A stretch of 64,000 bases of DNA. Source: Calliphora vicina. Taxonomy: Eukaryota > Arthropoda > Insecta > Diptera > Calliphoridae. Position 1 is the stretch's first letter; every line of letters begins with the position of its first letter. Positions 33,950 to 45,819 of the stretch are shown piece by piece. The DNA lies in NCBI RefSeq assembly GCF_958450345.1, contig NC_088780.1:38897667-38961666 (forward strand), in the 5' to 3' direction. Made by a program: the position numbers and the translations under genes. The notes beneath the pieces were generated by a model that saw nothing but the letters and a program-made list of their open reading frames with translations, was not told the DNA's origin and searched no databases.

Positions 33950-34366
33950 ATGTTTTAATATTTTTATTAAAATTTTTTTTTTAATTGTTTTAAATTTTTT
34001 TTTTCCAAATTGTTTTTTAATTTTTATTAAAAAACGTTTGTTCAAAAACAATTTCGAACAAAAAAAATTTTTTGATGAAAAAAAAATTCGGGTTAAAAAA
34101 TATTTTTCCCGATCCATTGTAGGTCCAACTTACTATCGTTGCAATGAACTTTGAAATATCTGTCATTAGATATCCCTATTGTCTATATAAATGACTTAGT
34201 AATCCAGATACATATATATAGATCAAAAATCGAGGTTGTCCCGGATTTTTCCTTATATCTCAGCCATTTGTGGGCCGATTTTTTCGAATTTTAAATGTAG
34301 AAATTACAAACGGAATGACAAATTTATATACATATACCCTTGCACTCATGGCGAAGGGTATACAAA
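33950..34366 (+). repeat. Family B repeat, 3' portion
   Basis: An A/T homopolymer block, then 'ccattgtaggtccaacttac' and 'cagccatttgtgggccgatt'. It ends in ATACCCTTGCACTCATGGCGAAGGGTAT. The (CAGA)n block and some flanking bases are deleted. Confidence 0.75.
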
Positions 34367-34374
34367 TTATGTTG

Positions 34375-35050
34375 AACAAATTCAAGTTTCAAACCTTTTT
34401 CCTGGTATTCTTCATAATTCAAAATGTTTAGATTTATAAAATGAGTCCATTAATTTTTCTATTTTTCCCCTAAACATTCAATACAAATAAAATTTAATAT
34501 GTATTTCTATATCACAGTCAGTTCAATAACTTTATGATTATTTTATTTTCTCCTTCTTATTTAAACAATTATGGTGAATTTATGTATGTTTGTATTTGAA
34601 ACATAAATTTAACTACAATATTTAACCTCGTGTAAGCAATTGGCCCTAAATGCAATCTTACGTGTCAACATTTATACGATATAGAAGACTCTAATAACAT
34701 TTTAATATAATTGAATTGTCTCACGCGATTTTGCACTTTAACTTATTTAATTCGCACTTCAAATACAAAAACAATAACAACAACAACAATAATAAAAAGA
34801 ATAACAACTAAATGTTTAATACAAATAATATTTGTTGGTTTTTTGGCACACTTTTGCCATTTCGCCCTCCTACACAAACAGGCCTATTTTAATAACACTG
34901 TACAACGGGCAAATCATAATCTGTTGTTTTATTTTAAATCCACGAATGTTTAGAATTTTTATTGAAATTGAATTTAAAATCACAGAAAACAGTTTCGACA
35001 TATATACTCAGAGTATGATTTGATTTCAATTATAAGAAATTTCATAAATA
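34375..35050. other. MITE scrap and AT-rich non-coding
   Basis: 34378-34450 matches the small MITE at 16.8/17.1 kb. The rest has AAC/AAT triplets at 34770-34800 and no recognised gene. Confidence 0.4.
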
Positions 35051-35059
35051 GTAAGATTG

Positions 35060-35600
35060 TTTTCATATTTTTGTACTCACCATCAAAAAAGATGATACTA
35101 TTTTGTCATTCCGTTTTTTAACTTATCGAAATATTTGTCGTAGAACTAAAAAGTATGGGTCCCCATAAGTTTCTAAGACGTTATAGCTATCCGTCCGTCT
35201 GTCTGATAGTTCTCAATCGAAAGGAGCTAGCTGGCTGAAATTGTCTACAAATACTCTCTGTTGATAAGGTACATATTTGAAATTTGTATTGAAATTGGCA
35301 ATATCGATCCAATGATTTCACCTAGCCTGCTTACAAATGTCCTCATATATATGTTGAGTATGAGTATATGAAATTATAATGTAAAGTATGTCGAAAATCT
35401 GACAACATTTTTCCCTAGTCCCCATAAAAGGTCCCCCTCAGAAGCTGTCTTGAAAATTTATAATTGCCTTATAATAATTAATATCGTGATGATATTGGAC
35501 ATAAACTAGTTCTATATGAATCTAAATCATTCTACCAAATTTTGTGAAGATCGGTCCATAATTGACCCAGCATCAGGAAAAATGGTTCAAAATCGGGAAA
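35060..35600 (-). repeat. Family C repeat, copy 1
   Basis: It contains 'tatccgtccgtctgtctg', 'tcgaaaggagctagctgg', 'atttcacctagcctgc' and 'aaatgtcctc'. The same order occurs reversed at 39.69-40.27 kb. Its layout (GTCY tract, repeated 'ggtccataattga' phrases) is like families A and B, with which it may share ancestry. Confidence 0.6.
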
Positions 35601-35730
35601 AATATTTTTTAACCTGAGATTTTTTTTAAACAAAATTTTTTTTTATAATTTATATTAAAAAATATATATAAAAAAATTTGTACGTCCAAAAAAATTAAAT
35701 TAAATTTAATTTTTAATTTTTTAATTTTTT
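35601..35730. repeat. A/T homopolymer block of a family B-like repeat
   Basis: Long runs of A and T with no other content. Confidence 0.4.
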
Positions 35731-35828
35731 TTATACCCTTCACCATGAATGGCAAGGGTATATATAAGTTTGTCATTCCGTTTGTAATTTATACATTTTT
35801 CATTTGCGACCCCACAAAGTATATACAT
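35731..35828 (-). repeat. Family B, 3' end, before the nested insertion
   Basis: Reversed terminal hairpin (ATACCCTT...AAGGGTAT), then 'tttgtcattccgtttgtaat' and 'cccacaaagtatata'. The last ~34 bp are repeated at 37029-37066, on the far side of the insertion. Confidence 0.75.
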
Positions 35829-36604
35829 ACAGTGGGGAGCTCAAATGAGTACATGTTTCTATTTTGTGCACTTCTTATGGAATAAAAATAAAACTAATAA
35901 AGCAAATCCAAAAATTTTTTCTGTCATTTATTTTATGTCTAATATCAAGGCGAATTTACTGTACAGGTGGCGTTAACAGCACAGCTGATCTACTTTTTTT
36001 TGTTCGCCTTAGGGACAAACTTGTCAAAAATTGTTTACAAAACGAATTTATTTTATGTCAAAACTTGTTCTGTTTACCTTTTTAGCTTCAAAAAAAGTTT
36101 ATAAGATCTGTTAAAAGTACAACAAAATGGGTAGCTCCGGAGTGCATTCGATCAATCACAACCATTTGCCACGTCCAGGAGGCACCCTTATTTTATCAGT
36201 TTTTTCATTTGCTTTATTATCTTTGGATGTTTTTTCTGGACTACCCAATTGCTGATTGATGTCCTCGCAAATAAATTTAGCGTTGATGTAAAATTAACAT
36301 TATTTTTATTGACTTTATTACATTTTTATTTTATTTTTTTATTAAATTGATTTTATTTTTGTTTTTTTTTCACAAATTTTTGTTTTGTTTTTTTTGACAC
36401 TTTTGTCCCCCAAGCAACAATAAAACACAATGTTGTTATTGCAATGTTGTACTTGTTGTAATATCAACGCCACCTGTACAGTAAATTCGCTTGTCTAATA
36501 TGTAACAAAATAAATTACAATTCAAAACAAAAAACATCCAGTTCTAAATAAAAAAACAGACAAAACTAAAATAACTCGCATGTACTCAATTTTGCACCCC
36601 ACAA
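35829..36604. mobile_element. Tc1-type inverted-repeat element inserted at TA in family B
   Basis: The left end CAGTGGGGAGCTCAAATGAG at ~35831 is preceded by TA. The right end is the complement of TGTGGGGTGCAAAATTGAG at ~36601, and both ends share TGAGTACATG. The interior is almost wholly occupied by a nested hAT-type MITE. I infer a Tc1-related non-autonomous element from the TA flank and the terminal pattern. Confidence 0.55.
35946..36493. mobile_element. hAT-type MITE with 8-bp target duplication
   Basis: Terminal inverted repeats of ~28 bp (CAAGGCGAATTTACTGTACA...; the right copy lacks one base) are flanked by TCTAATAT at 35938-35945 and 36494-36501. An 8-bp duplication and CA-ending termini point to the hAT superfamily. 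The interior is T-rich and non-coding. Confidence 0.85.
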
Positions 36605-37028
36605 TAACTTTTGGGAAGAATTGCATTTTTTAAAAAAATTTTCAAAATCCTTTATTAGTAAATAAAATTTTTCACGCATTGCCATATTTTCAATTTTTCA
36701 TTAACTTTTTTTGGAATACTCTCTCTCTCGTGCTCAATCCGCTGTTAAAGCTCGTACAAATTGGTAGGAGTTAATCGGTATTGTTTCAACCGCCAATTCA
36801 CGATTCACTAAAAATTCTCAATAGGATTGAACTCAGGACATTGAGCTGATAACTGCATTAATAAGAAATTTTTCTAGGAACACCATTCTTTACGATTTTT
36901 GACGTGTGTATTGGGTCACCATCCTATTGAAAAATTACTTCTTCTGCAGGATAACCGTTATAATCTATAAAGTCAAAAGATGAATGTGAAAAATACAAAG
37001 ATAATTACGTATTGAGGTCTGTCTTCAT
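36605..37028 (-). pseudogene. Tc1-like transposase, C-terminal fragment
   Basis: The minus strand reads FQ*DGDPIHTSKIVK (second catalytic Asp, with a stop replacing the preceding Gln), then VPRKISY, AQ/LNVLSSILLRIF in shifted frames corresponding to QCPEFNPIENF with the third catalytic Glu, and finally NRELAVETIPINSYQFVRAL. Sequence upstream of the second Asp is missing. It lies between the inverted-repeat element and the resumed family B copy, so it may be the remains of the autonomous parent of that element. Confidence 0.6.
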
Positions 37029-37900
37029 TTCTACATTTTTCATTTGCGACCCCACAAAGTATATATATTCTGGATCGTTATAGATAGCGGAGTCGATATA
37101 GCCATGTCCGTCTGCCCGTCTGTGTGTTGAAATCAACTTTCCGAAGCCACCAAATAACTTACATACATACACGATTCATACATCAATATCTCCGAAATTC
37201 TTCGGCTCGGTTGCTATTTAAAATCGGTCCACAAATGGCTGAGATATAAGGAAAAAACCAGGACAACCTCGATTTTTGACCTATTTTTGACACATATCTG
37301 GATTACTAAATCATTAATATAAATTAATATTAAAATCCAGAAAATCGGACCACAAATGGTTGAGATATAAAGAAAAAATCACGACAACCTTGAGTTTTGA
37401 CCTATTTTTGATCTATATCTGGATAACTTAGTCATTAATATAGACAATATAGATATCTAATGATAGATATTTCAAAGACCTGTGCAACGACGTATATAAG
37501 ACCATAGTAAGTTGGACCTACAATGGGTCAAAATCGGAAAAAAGTTTTTAACCCGATTTTTTTTTTCACCAAAAAATTTTTAAATATTAAAAAAAAAAAT
37601 GTTAAATTAAAATAAAAAAAAAATAATCTTTTAAAATTAAAAAACAATTTCGAAAAAACAACTGGAAAAAAAATTTAAATTTTTTTTAACCTAAATAGAT
37701 TTCATGGCAAGAATTTTTTTGGTAAAAAAAAATTCAGATTAAAAAATATTTTTCCCGATTTTGACCCGTTGTGGGTGCGACTTATACGACGTTACAAGGG
37801 TCTTTGAAATATCTATTATGATAGCGGACACAAAAAATTTTTTTTCGATAAAATATTTTTAATCTTTATCTTAAATAATATTTTGGTTAGATTCGGCAAA
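37029..37900 (-). repeat. Family B, main part after the nested insertion
   Basis: It restarts with a duplicate of the last ~34 bp before the insertion (CATTTTTCATTTGCGACCCC). It continues with a GTCY-type tract (37108-37125), 'tggttgagatataa', and a ~130-bp tandem duplication (37225-37330 and 37345-37440). It ends in A/T runs. 37735-37810 is a short family B piece in the opposite orientation. Confidence 0.7.
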
Positions 37901-37904
37901 TCAG

Positions 37905-38650
37905 AATATATGTATGAGAAATTGTTTTTGAGGCCAAGAACGAATCAAACCAATATCGGATACTCTCTTCCAAAGTGAAGCGTATCCCACATTCTGCTTC
38001 GATCGAAACAAATAGTAGTCGGACGGGGCAAGATCTGGAATATAAAGCGGGTGAGGCAAAGTTTTTCTATGATGAAATATTACTGTTTCATGTCTGGCCG
38101 CATATTCTGGACGTTTTTCGGCCAATGCTCGCTTTCCAATCAGTTCGTTCGGAACAGATTCCTTTTGATGGTCTGCCCAGATATCAGCAGCTCATAATAG
38201 AGTATTACCTTAGCGCGATGTATTTTTGGCTTTGGTGTCAATTCGGCTGGTTGGCCGGGCTTTAAATATGATCTCTATCGTAATGGATCGATAGAGATTT
38301 TTTATCGCAAGTAATGATTCGGTTCAAAAATAATTTTCTTTTATAGCGTTCAAGCAGCATTTCAGACAAAAAAAATAGTCATTCAAGATCTTTCGGCTTC
38401 AACTCGTATGTTACCCAATTTTCCTGCTCTTGGATGAATCCCGCAGCAGGATTCCTGCTGCTCGCAAACGTTTTGAAATTGATGATTGATGCTCTGGTCT
38501 TCAAACTTGTTTGGCTGGTATGGGCGATAAACCATCTCTTGCACGTTGAAACCGATGAAAAACATTCACCATAAGCTTTGGTGAGCAATCGGTATGCTTC
38601 AGTTGACCTTTCCGCATATGAGACTTTTCGAAAAGTGAAATAGTTTTCCC
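37905..38650 (-). pseudogene. Mariner transposase, nearly full span but deleted
   Basis: On the minus strand the N-terminal part (AYGECFSSVSTC, SLKTRASI, then a HTH region ending EQENWVTYELKPKDLE) is followed by shifted catalytic blocks and by AEKRPEYAARHETVIFHH and LPHPLYIPDLAPSDYYLFRS, which holds the third catalytic Asp. The second catalytic Asp region (normally HHDNARPH) is deleted: FHHRK joins straight to TLPHP. The last residues run to ~37905. No intact terminal repeats are seen. Same subfamily as the copy at 45.8 kb. Confidence 0.8.
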
Positions 38651-38667
38651 AAAAAAAAGTAAAAAGG

Positions 38668-39195
38668 TACCCTATACTAAGTAAATGAGCAAAAACATTT
38701 TTCTTTTAAAATTTAAATAATTGATTTTCTCATATAGACCTATCGCCATGAAATTAGGTCGTGTGATTTATGTCTGTATGAATGTTATTTCTGTTGAATT
38801 TTATGTGTATACCAACATTTTTAAGAGATTTATGCTCGTTAGAATAATTTTCTGAAGAAGGAGTTATATGGGCTATGACTAATTATGGACCGATCATCAT
38901 AAAATTAGGCGACATGACTTCCATCTATTTAAAACTTTTTTGGAGCGAAATATGTGCAGATACTTATGTATATAAATTAAGTATTTATGACCGATAAAGT
39001 CCAATTTCGGGTGGGCATTTGTATGGGGGCTAGCTGAAATAATGGACCGATTTTAGCCAGTTTCAAATAGACCAATTTTATCGAGATATCTTCTAAATTG
39101 CGACCTGCTTGCACAATGTTTACATGGCCAGGCCAGCAAGCCAGCCAGACGGAAGGGCATCGTTTAATCCTCTCAGAAAGTGATTCTGAGGTGTG
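38668..39195 (+). repeat. Family A repeat, truncated at both ends
   Basis: It begins at 'cctatactaagtaaatgagc' and runs through the 'atgaaattaggtcgtgtgat' unit. It breaks off after the GTCY-like tract (GCCAGCCAGACGG) without the terminal hairpin. Confidence 0.7.
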
Positions 39196-39689
39196 TGGGT
39201 GTTTGTTAAAATTAGGAGACAAATTTGTAATCGTACCATTTATATCCGAAACCATGGAGTCTGAAATTTTATGTTGTCCTGTGTAATTGTTTAGAAGTGA
39301 TTGTATTTGTGTGCGCTTTTTTCAAATGTTTGAGTAAATATAAATCAATTATTTGTTTTATTTATTGTGTTCATTTCTTGAGGCCAAGAATAAAATTATT
39401 GAAGTACGAGATAGAAGAGAGAAAGAGCATTTTATTACACCCACAATTGCCATTTTGTTTGATGTCATTAATGCAATAATTTTACCTAACTTCCGTTTAT
39501 AGTTTTAGTTTATTTTTTTGGCTATTTTTCCTACTGAACTTGAGGCATGTAAAATTAGTTTGTTATTAAGTTTGTAATACAAAAATAATATACATATGCA
39601 TCTTCCTCTAACTACGAGTAGATACTTATAAAGAATTTCTCTCCAAACTTTTTCTGATTAACATAAATAAGTAGTGTTAACAAAAATAT
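39196..39689. other. AT-rich non-coding
   Basis: No gene or repeat recognised. Confidence 0.4.
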
Positions 39690-40275
39690 CGAATATGTGA
39701 CAATGAAATATTTTTCTGATATTGGGGTAGGTTCAGTTATGGACAGATCCTCACAAAAGTTGGTAGATTTAGGTCCTTATAAAACTTGTTTATGTCCAAT
39801 TTCATCACGATATTAATTATTATAAGACAATTATGAATTATGAATGGTCAAGTCATTTTCTGATTCAGAAATAACTTTTATGGCGACTAGGGACAGATTT
39901 TGCCCGATTTTCGCCATACTTTACAGTATAATTTCAAAGTATGTACTTAGTACTAATTTGTGAAAAATTATATTAGGATTGCCGCATAATCAACATATTT
40001 ATGACTGCTCAAACAGCATTCCGGGGGGACATTTGTATGGGGGAAATCAAACAAACCTTATCAACATAGGGAAAATATCATCCAGCTAGCTCCTTTCGAT
40101 TGAACCCTATAGTGTATTCAACAGACAGATGGACGGACATAGCTATATCGCATTAGAAGTTCATAAGGACCCAAAATAAATATACTTTGTGAGGTCTGCG
40201 ATGAATATTTCGTTATGTACAAGCGGAATGACAAAATCAATATCATCTTTTTGGTGGTGGGTAAAAAAAAAGATT
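39690..40275 (+). repeat. Family C repeat, copy 2
   Basis: Reversed relative to 35.06-35.6 kb: 'atcacgatattaattattat', 'gacatttgtatgggggaaat', 'ccagctagctcctttcgatt', 'acagacagatggacggacat', 'gcggaatgacaaaatc'. Confidence 0.6.
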
Positions 40276-42476
40276 TTTTTGGTATCAATTTATAGATTAC
40301 TATTTCAACAGAGACAGTTGACACAACATTTCGGACAGATTTTTTTAATCTGCCATGTCTATAGCTAATTAGTGATTATGAAAGCACGCCACTTCTGGAG
40401 ATCGTTAGATTTTCAATATTTTACATCAGCTTTAGTAGGGTGTCATAAGCTAACATGTGACTGTCCATATATTTTGACTATTTTGCTTTCATATTATTTT
40501 TTTGTTTTCCTTGTTGGAAACGTGGCTGGGAGTAATATTTGCTTGCAATGTAAACTAAATAAAGGATAATTTGAGATTTCCTTTGTATTTTGTTTTATTT
40601 TATTTAATTAAGGCCAAAAATATTACTATATGTAAACGAACAGAAAAAGAAAAAAAAATGTCACAAAGTTTTAGAAATTAACTTATGTTGAGCTACAGTT
40701 CAATGTAAATCTTACAGTTATGAATCAGTTGGTTTTAGTTAAATGGCAAAAGAAAACAAACAAAATAAAATATAAAAATGTTTGTAGTTTGGAAAGATGG
40801 ACAATTATTTATATATCATCACACTTTGGCTATTGAAAATTTTATTTTTTCTCTCGCTCTGCAAACCACAACTATTGAAAAACTCTAATTTGTTGCATAT
40901 CTGCAATAATCTGTGACCTAAAGAATCAGAGAAGATATTGACCTAACTAAACCAAACCAAAAACTCTGACAATTCCGTTCAAATCCGGCACAGTGGGGGT
41001 TGATCGAAAAAAAGAGATATGAATATTTCTTTTCTGCACAGTGGTTTCCCTTATATGAACAAGCGGTCAATAATCAATATCTCCAAAACTAAAAAAGCTA
41101 GGGTCTTCAAAATTTATCACCTCATATTTTAGAAAAAATATTAACAACTGTAGCCATAGTAGCCCTTTGATCTTTCAAGGGTTAACTGGCTTTTAGATTT
41201 GTTTTATGAATTTTTGAAATAAAATATTTCAGTATGAAAATTCGTTTGTTTAAATCAAATTTTAGTAAATTTTTATTCCATTTTAATTCATTTGAATTAT
41301 ACACTGAAAAAAAAAAACTAAATTCAAAAGTTATACAAAGTTATATTGCGCCATATTTTTCGGGTATGTTGCTATCTAAACTGTTTTATATGCTTATTTT
41401 TCGCTTCTGCTGCTTCCTCTGATAATTCACCTATTGACACTACTACATGCTTGCTTACCTCAGCTCCATGGATCAGATTTTTATGTACCGATGCAAAAAT
41501 AAGACGGCGCACAGAGGGATTTTGGTGTCAAAAAGTAAATTTTTCAAACACATAATTTCAACAATCAAAAGATGCAGTTTTGTAGAGAAATGTTTTAAGC
41601 AAAAATTTAAAAATATTAAGGGTGTTAAGCAAAAATTTACTTATATTTCCACGCAATTCAGTGGTTTATATATGTATAATTTTCGGAATAATACCATTTA
41701 ACTTTAACATATTTGAAAAATATAGCATTTCCACATCAATAAAAAAAACATTATGGGGATACCATAAACCGTTAAGAAGATATGCCCAAATCTATAAGTC
41801 TCTAATAATTATTGTATTTTTGATTTTCCATGGAGAAAAAAAATGTAGCCCCACTTTTCCCCAAGCTCTTTTTTCAATAAAATGAAAGGTGGGAGTGTCT
41901 TTTTTCGATTTGTAGACTACAGCAATTGCAAGACCGTTTTGAAGTGCACTTTTGCTTTGAATTATTCTTCCAGCGTTCAGCTGCGCTTTGCAAATGAATA
42001 TTTGCTCATGCTTTCAATTTTATTTTTAAAAAGTCCCGTTAGATTTCCAGTAAAAACCGGTTTGGCATTAAAAAGATTGGATATTTAAGAGACAATTTTT
42101 TTGCATTTTGTCCAAATATTTTGTGATCGTTTTATTTCTTTTTGGCCTATGGGCGGATCCACTGTGTACTGGTCTGATTGTAAAATTATGTACAACCAAA
42201 TAGTACTGGAGGACATCAGCAATCAACAAATGAAATTTGTTCAACCTATTATAAAAGATGAGATAGAGGATGCCAAAGTTGACTATCTTTAATTTGCAAA
42301 GCTTTCGGGAAAAAATTTCAAACATTTTTTATGGTTTTTTTTCGAAATATTGAGGAAATAGCTATCTAAACTATTTGGAACACTCCAGTCCGCTTAAGAA
42401 CGTGGACAGTGGAGTAGATTTTATAAAAATAGTCAAATATTCAGTAGCATTTTATTCAATTACATAAACATCATAC
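40276..42476. other. Long AT-rich stretch, no gene; one small shared repeat
   Basis: Several overlapping 60-90 codon frames occur at 41.2-42.3 kb, but none has recognisable motifs and they overlap on both strands, so I read them as chance. 42342-42383 ('gaggaaatagctatctaaac') matches 47459-47502, so at least that end belongs to a dispersed repeat. Confidence 0.4.
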
Positions 42477-42478
42477 TA

Positions 42479-42860
42479 TTGGGTGTATGACTTAAAAACG
42501 GGATTTACAGTAGATGGCGTATCTTTTGAACGCGGTTTTTATTTTTAGTAACTTATATGTCATTTTGAAGGGTACATATCTGTTATATATACTCAATTAG
42601 TTATTGAACATTATAGTGTAAACAACAAAGTTTTTTTTGCTTCGAAAATGTCGAATTTTGTATCAACAAATCGTTATATGCGGGAAGTTTTGCTTTACTT
42701 CTTTAATTTGAAAAAAGTGCAGCTGAAGCACACCGATTGCTCACCGAAGATTATGTTGAATGTGTTTTAACGGTTTCAAAGCTAAACATTTGAAAAAATC
42801 CTACATTTTTGTGTTATTGGAAGACAATGGACCGAACGCAGCACAATGGACAAGTTTATA
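42479..42860 (+). pseudogene. Mariner 5' end with truncated transposase
   Basis: The terminal repeat TTGGGTGTATGACTTAAAAA starts at 42479, just after TA (42477-42478). The leader contains 'agatggcgtatcttttgaac'. The transposase starts at ATGTCGAATTTTG (~42648) with MSNFVSTNRYMREVLLYFF, frameshifts after KK, and continues AAEAHRLLTEDYVECVL. From ~42790 it no longer matches the family: a large deletion joins it to unrelated sequence. No 3' terminal repeat is seen. Confidence 0.8.
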
Positions 42861-42931
42861 AGTTTTTTAAGTAACGTGTTTAAATATTATTTTAATAAAA
42901 ACTTTGCCAAATTATTGGGAAGCATATGAAC

Positions 42932-43544
42932 ATTCCAGCAGTTCTAGGAGACTGTCCCGAACTAGTGACTTTAGCTATAATTTAGGGTGACAACTAGTTA
43001 CATAACTAGTTATTTTATTGACCCGTTTTAATTACAATTAAACTGTCTGATAGCTGGTTCAAAGTATTCAACGTATTGGATTCACTTACCGGTTACATAA
43101 CTAGCTACCTAACTGGTTACTTGATCAGCTATATAACTAGTTATTTTAACACGTACGAGTACAAGCGGGAGCTAATTGACCTCAAATAGTCAATTAAAAA
43201 GACAGTCCATAGACAGTCCAATAAACGATTGCTTGTAAACAAAACTTCCTCCGACTATTCTCCAATGGATTACTTCTGGTGGCTAAAATAACTACTTTCT
43301 AAAGTGCAGTAAAAAATAAACGTTTCAAATGACTACATTATAGGTTACATAGAGACACTAAAGTGACAATTGACTTCACACTAGATTATCTGGGATGTAT
43401 AAAGTAGCCAATTGACTTCTCTCTGCACTTCAAAGAGCACGTAAATGTCAGAATATATAAATTGGAGTCAGCCAAGTGATTAGACATTAGTGACAATTAC
43501 TGTCTATAAGGCATACACTGACTACTTGCTTAACTGCTGGGATT
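42932..43544. mobile_element. Inverted-repeat element rich in TAACTAGTTA motifs
   Basis: CCAGCAGTT near 42932 and AACTGCTGG near 43535 form short inverted ends. The interior is a mosaic of actagt/taactagttac motifs (42953-43145) and 'caattgac' motifs, with no coding frame. No target duplication is evident. Unclassified MITE-like element. Confidence 0.45.
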
Positions 43545-43671
43545 TGTATATAATGTATGTATATGTTCATATGTTTTTAGACGTGCTAAAATATTCTTTA
43601 AATAAAATATGTATTAAATTTCATCACATTAAGTAAGATTCTTCCTGCATGCATACATGCATATGGGCAAT

Positions 43672-44413
43672 TCCATGTGACATTTGTACGCCTATAGAAT
43701 GGAATACATTTTGCAATAATAAGACTACATGAAAAATAATTTGGTACATATCTTCTTTTCAGAGGGTACTATATTTAGAAAAAATAATAAGTTCTTTCGA
43801 AACATTGTTGTACAAAATATCCAGCGAAATAATGGTATATCGTACGTGACATAAAACGGTACATATAGAAATATGCGAAAATTTGCGAATCGTGAGAGGC
43901 GTTATGTTTTCTTTTAATATCTTACACTAGACCAAATATTTAGCCTTTACAATCCGACATATTTAAATAAAAACAATATTTGGATGATTTTATAATAAAT
44001 AAAATTTAATATCGTACGTGACATACCGTACGTGACAGATATTTCTCTTATATTAAAACAATATATATTCTGTAAATATATGTATACAAATACTAAAAAA
44101 AATAATAGATTTCAATAAACATTTTGACAATAGCAAAAAAACAATCAGAGTCAAATTCATTTCATACTGCAAGCTAATTGGGAAACATACCTAAAACCAT
44201 GGTAGAACCAACCTTGTTCTGCCATGACCTAAAACATTAAAAAATTAAATATAATCAGTATAAACTATTATTTTTGTCTTTAAAATGTTGTAATATGATC
44301 TAAATACAAATAGTAATATTTTACTGTTTTCTTCAATTCAAATCATCTTGAAAAAAAGTTTCAAGAGATTTTGTTATTTCAGTCGTGGTAGCGATTCTCG
44401 TGGAATTGCCCAT
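43672..44413. mobile_element. Inverted-repeat element with CGTACGTGACAT motifs
   Basis: GGGCAATTCCATGTGAC at ~43675 is matched inverted by CGTGGAATTGCCC at ~44399-44411. ATAT flanks both sides. The motif CGTACGTGACA occurs three times inside (~43850, 44014, 44028). Non-coding. The family is not known to me. Confidence 0.55.
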
Positions 44414-44980
44414 ATGTATCTAAGTATGTAAATTTACTCCACCATCATCATATTTTATATTTCAGTATGTGAAGTATTTCAACACAAAAAACATTAATAA
44501 ATTTTTAAGTTTAATGCCATCTAATGCCTTTAATTTTAATTGCTTTTTTTATTTTTTACAAGCAGAGACAGCAGCAGCAGCAACATCAACAACAATAACA
44601 AATAACTCAAGAACAAAATTATTCACAATGGTTAAGAGCAGAAATTTAACTGACTGAGTGAATGAATGAATGAAATATTCAAATGTTTAGAAAACCCCTT
44701 TTACAACAGAAAAATATAGCAAGTAGGAGGGAGATATAACAAAACGAAGCTTATAAAATGAATGAAATTTTTGCGTACAAACTTAAAAAAAAGTGTGGGA
44801 GTCATAACAACATGACACATATGTTCCATAAAATGTTGCTGTGTACCACAATTTAATATTAAGAGTTGAAAATTCTCAAGTAGCATGCATCACTCAAAAT
44901 ACACATACACACACACCTACTTACACATAATTATACATACATACGTATGCTTAAATATTAGGGCGGCCCACTGAGATGCC
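44414..44980. other. Unique-looking AT-rich DNA with CAG/CAA triplets
   Basis: 44565-44620 has GCAGCAGCAGCAACATCAAC. A short open frame over it lacks any recognised motif. Possibly host DNA. Confidence 0.35.
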
Positions 44981-44983
44981 CTT

Positions 44984-45540
44984 CACCTTCGTGAGAAGGG
45001 TATATGTATATAAGTTTGTCATTCCGTTTGTAATTTCCACAATATAATTTTCCGACCCTATAAAGTATGTATATTCTGGATCCTTATAGATAGCGGAGTA
45101 TATTAAGCCATGTTAGTCTGTGTGTCTGTCTGTTGAAATCAATTTTCTGAAGACCCCACATATCTTCGGAATCCAAATCTTCAATAATTCAGTCAGACAT
45201 GCTTTCGAGAAGTTTCCTATTTAAAATCAGCAAAATCGGTCCACAAATGGCTGAGATATAAGGATAAAAACAGGACAACCTCGATTTTTTACCTATTTTT
45301 GTCCTTAATCTGGATTGTTTTTTCACAAAAAAAAATTAAAAAATCAAAAAATTTTTTTTTTAAATTTAACAAAAAATTTATAATAGCAATTCGAAAAAAA
45401 AAATTTCCAAAAAATTAAAAAACAATTTTGGAAAAAAAAAATTTTGTTTACCTAAATATATTTAAAATTTGTATTTAGAAGTATAATTTGGTGAAGGGTA
45501 TATAAGATTCGGCACAGACGAATATAGCTCTCATACTTGT
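44984..45540 (-). repeat. Family B repeat, reversed
   Basis: It opens with the terminal hairpin (CCCTTCACCTTCGTGAGAAGGG), then 'tttgtcattccgtttgtaat', 'ctgtgtgtctgtctgttg' and 'ccacaaatggctgagatata'. It ends 'gattcggcacagacgaatat' and 'ctcatacttgtttt'. Confidence 0.8.
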
Positions 45541-45815
45541 TTTAAATAATTCGGTAGCCTGTTTCTGAAATGTTCTGAAATTCGGACAGAAAATCAATTT
45601 AAAATTTTTTTATGAAAATCACTCAGGTGTTTTTAAGTTTATTTACATGGGTTCGTGGTTTGAATGGGGTCTGGTGTGCGATCACCAAGATCTTTTATAT
45701 TCAGATAGTACTTGAGAAAATCTTCCAAAACAATATGCTAACATGTGTAAGTTTCTCTTTTAGTTCAAGATATATTAGGTTCGGCCCTACTTAAGGTCGG
45801 TTTCCGACTTAATTT
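45541..45815. other. Short non-coding spacer
   Basis: Nothing recognised. Confidence 0.4.
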
Positions 45816-45819
45816 TATT

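Noticed and set aside
41234..42325. Cluster of overlapping 60-87 codon frames at 41.2-42.3 kb
   Set aside because: The frames overlap on both strands, have AT-driven composition (Phe/Ile/Lys/Ser) and show no motif. I treat them as chance.
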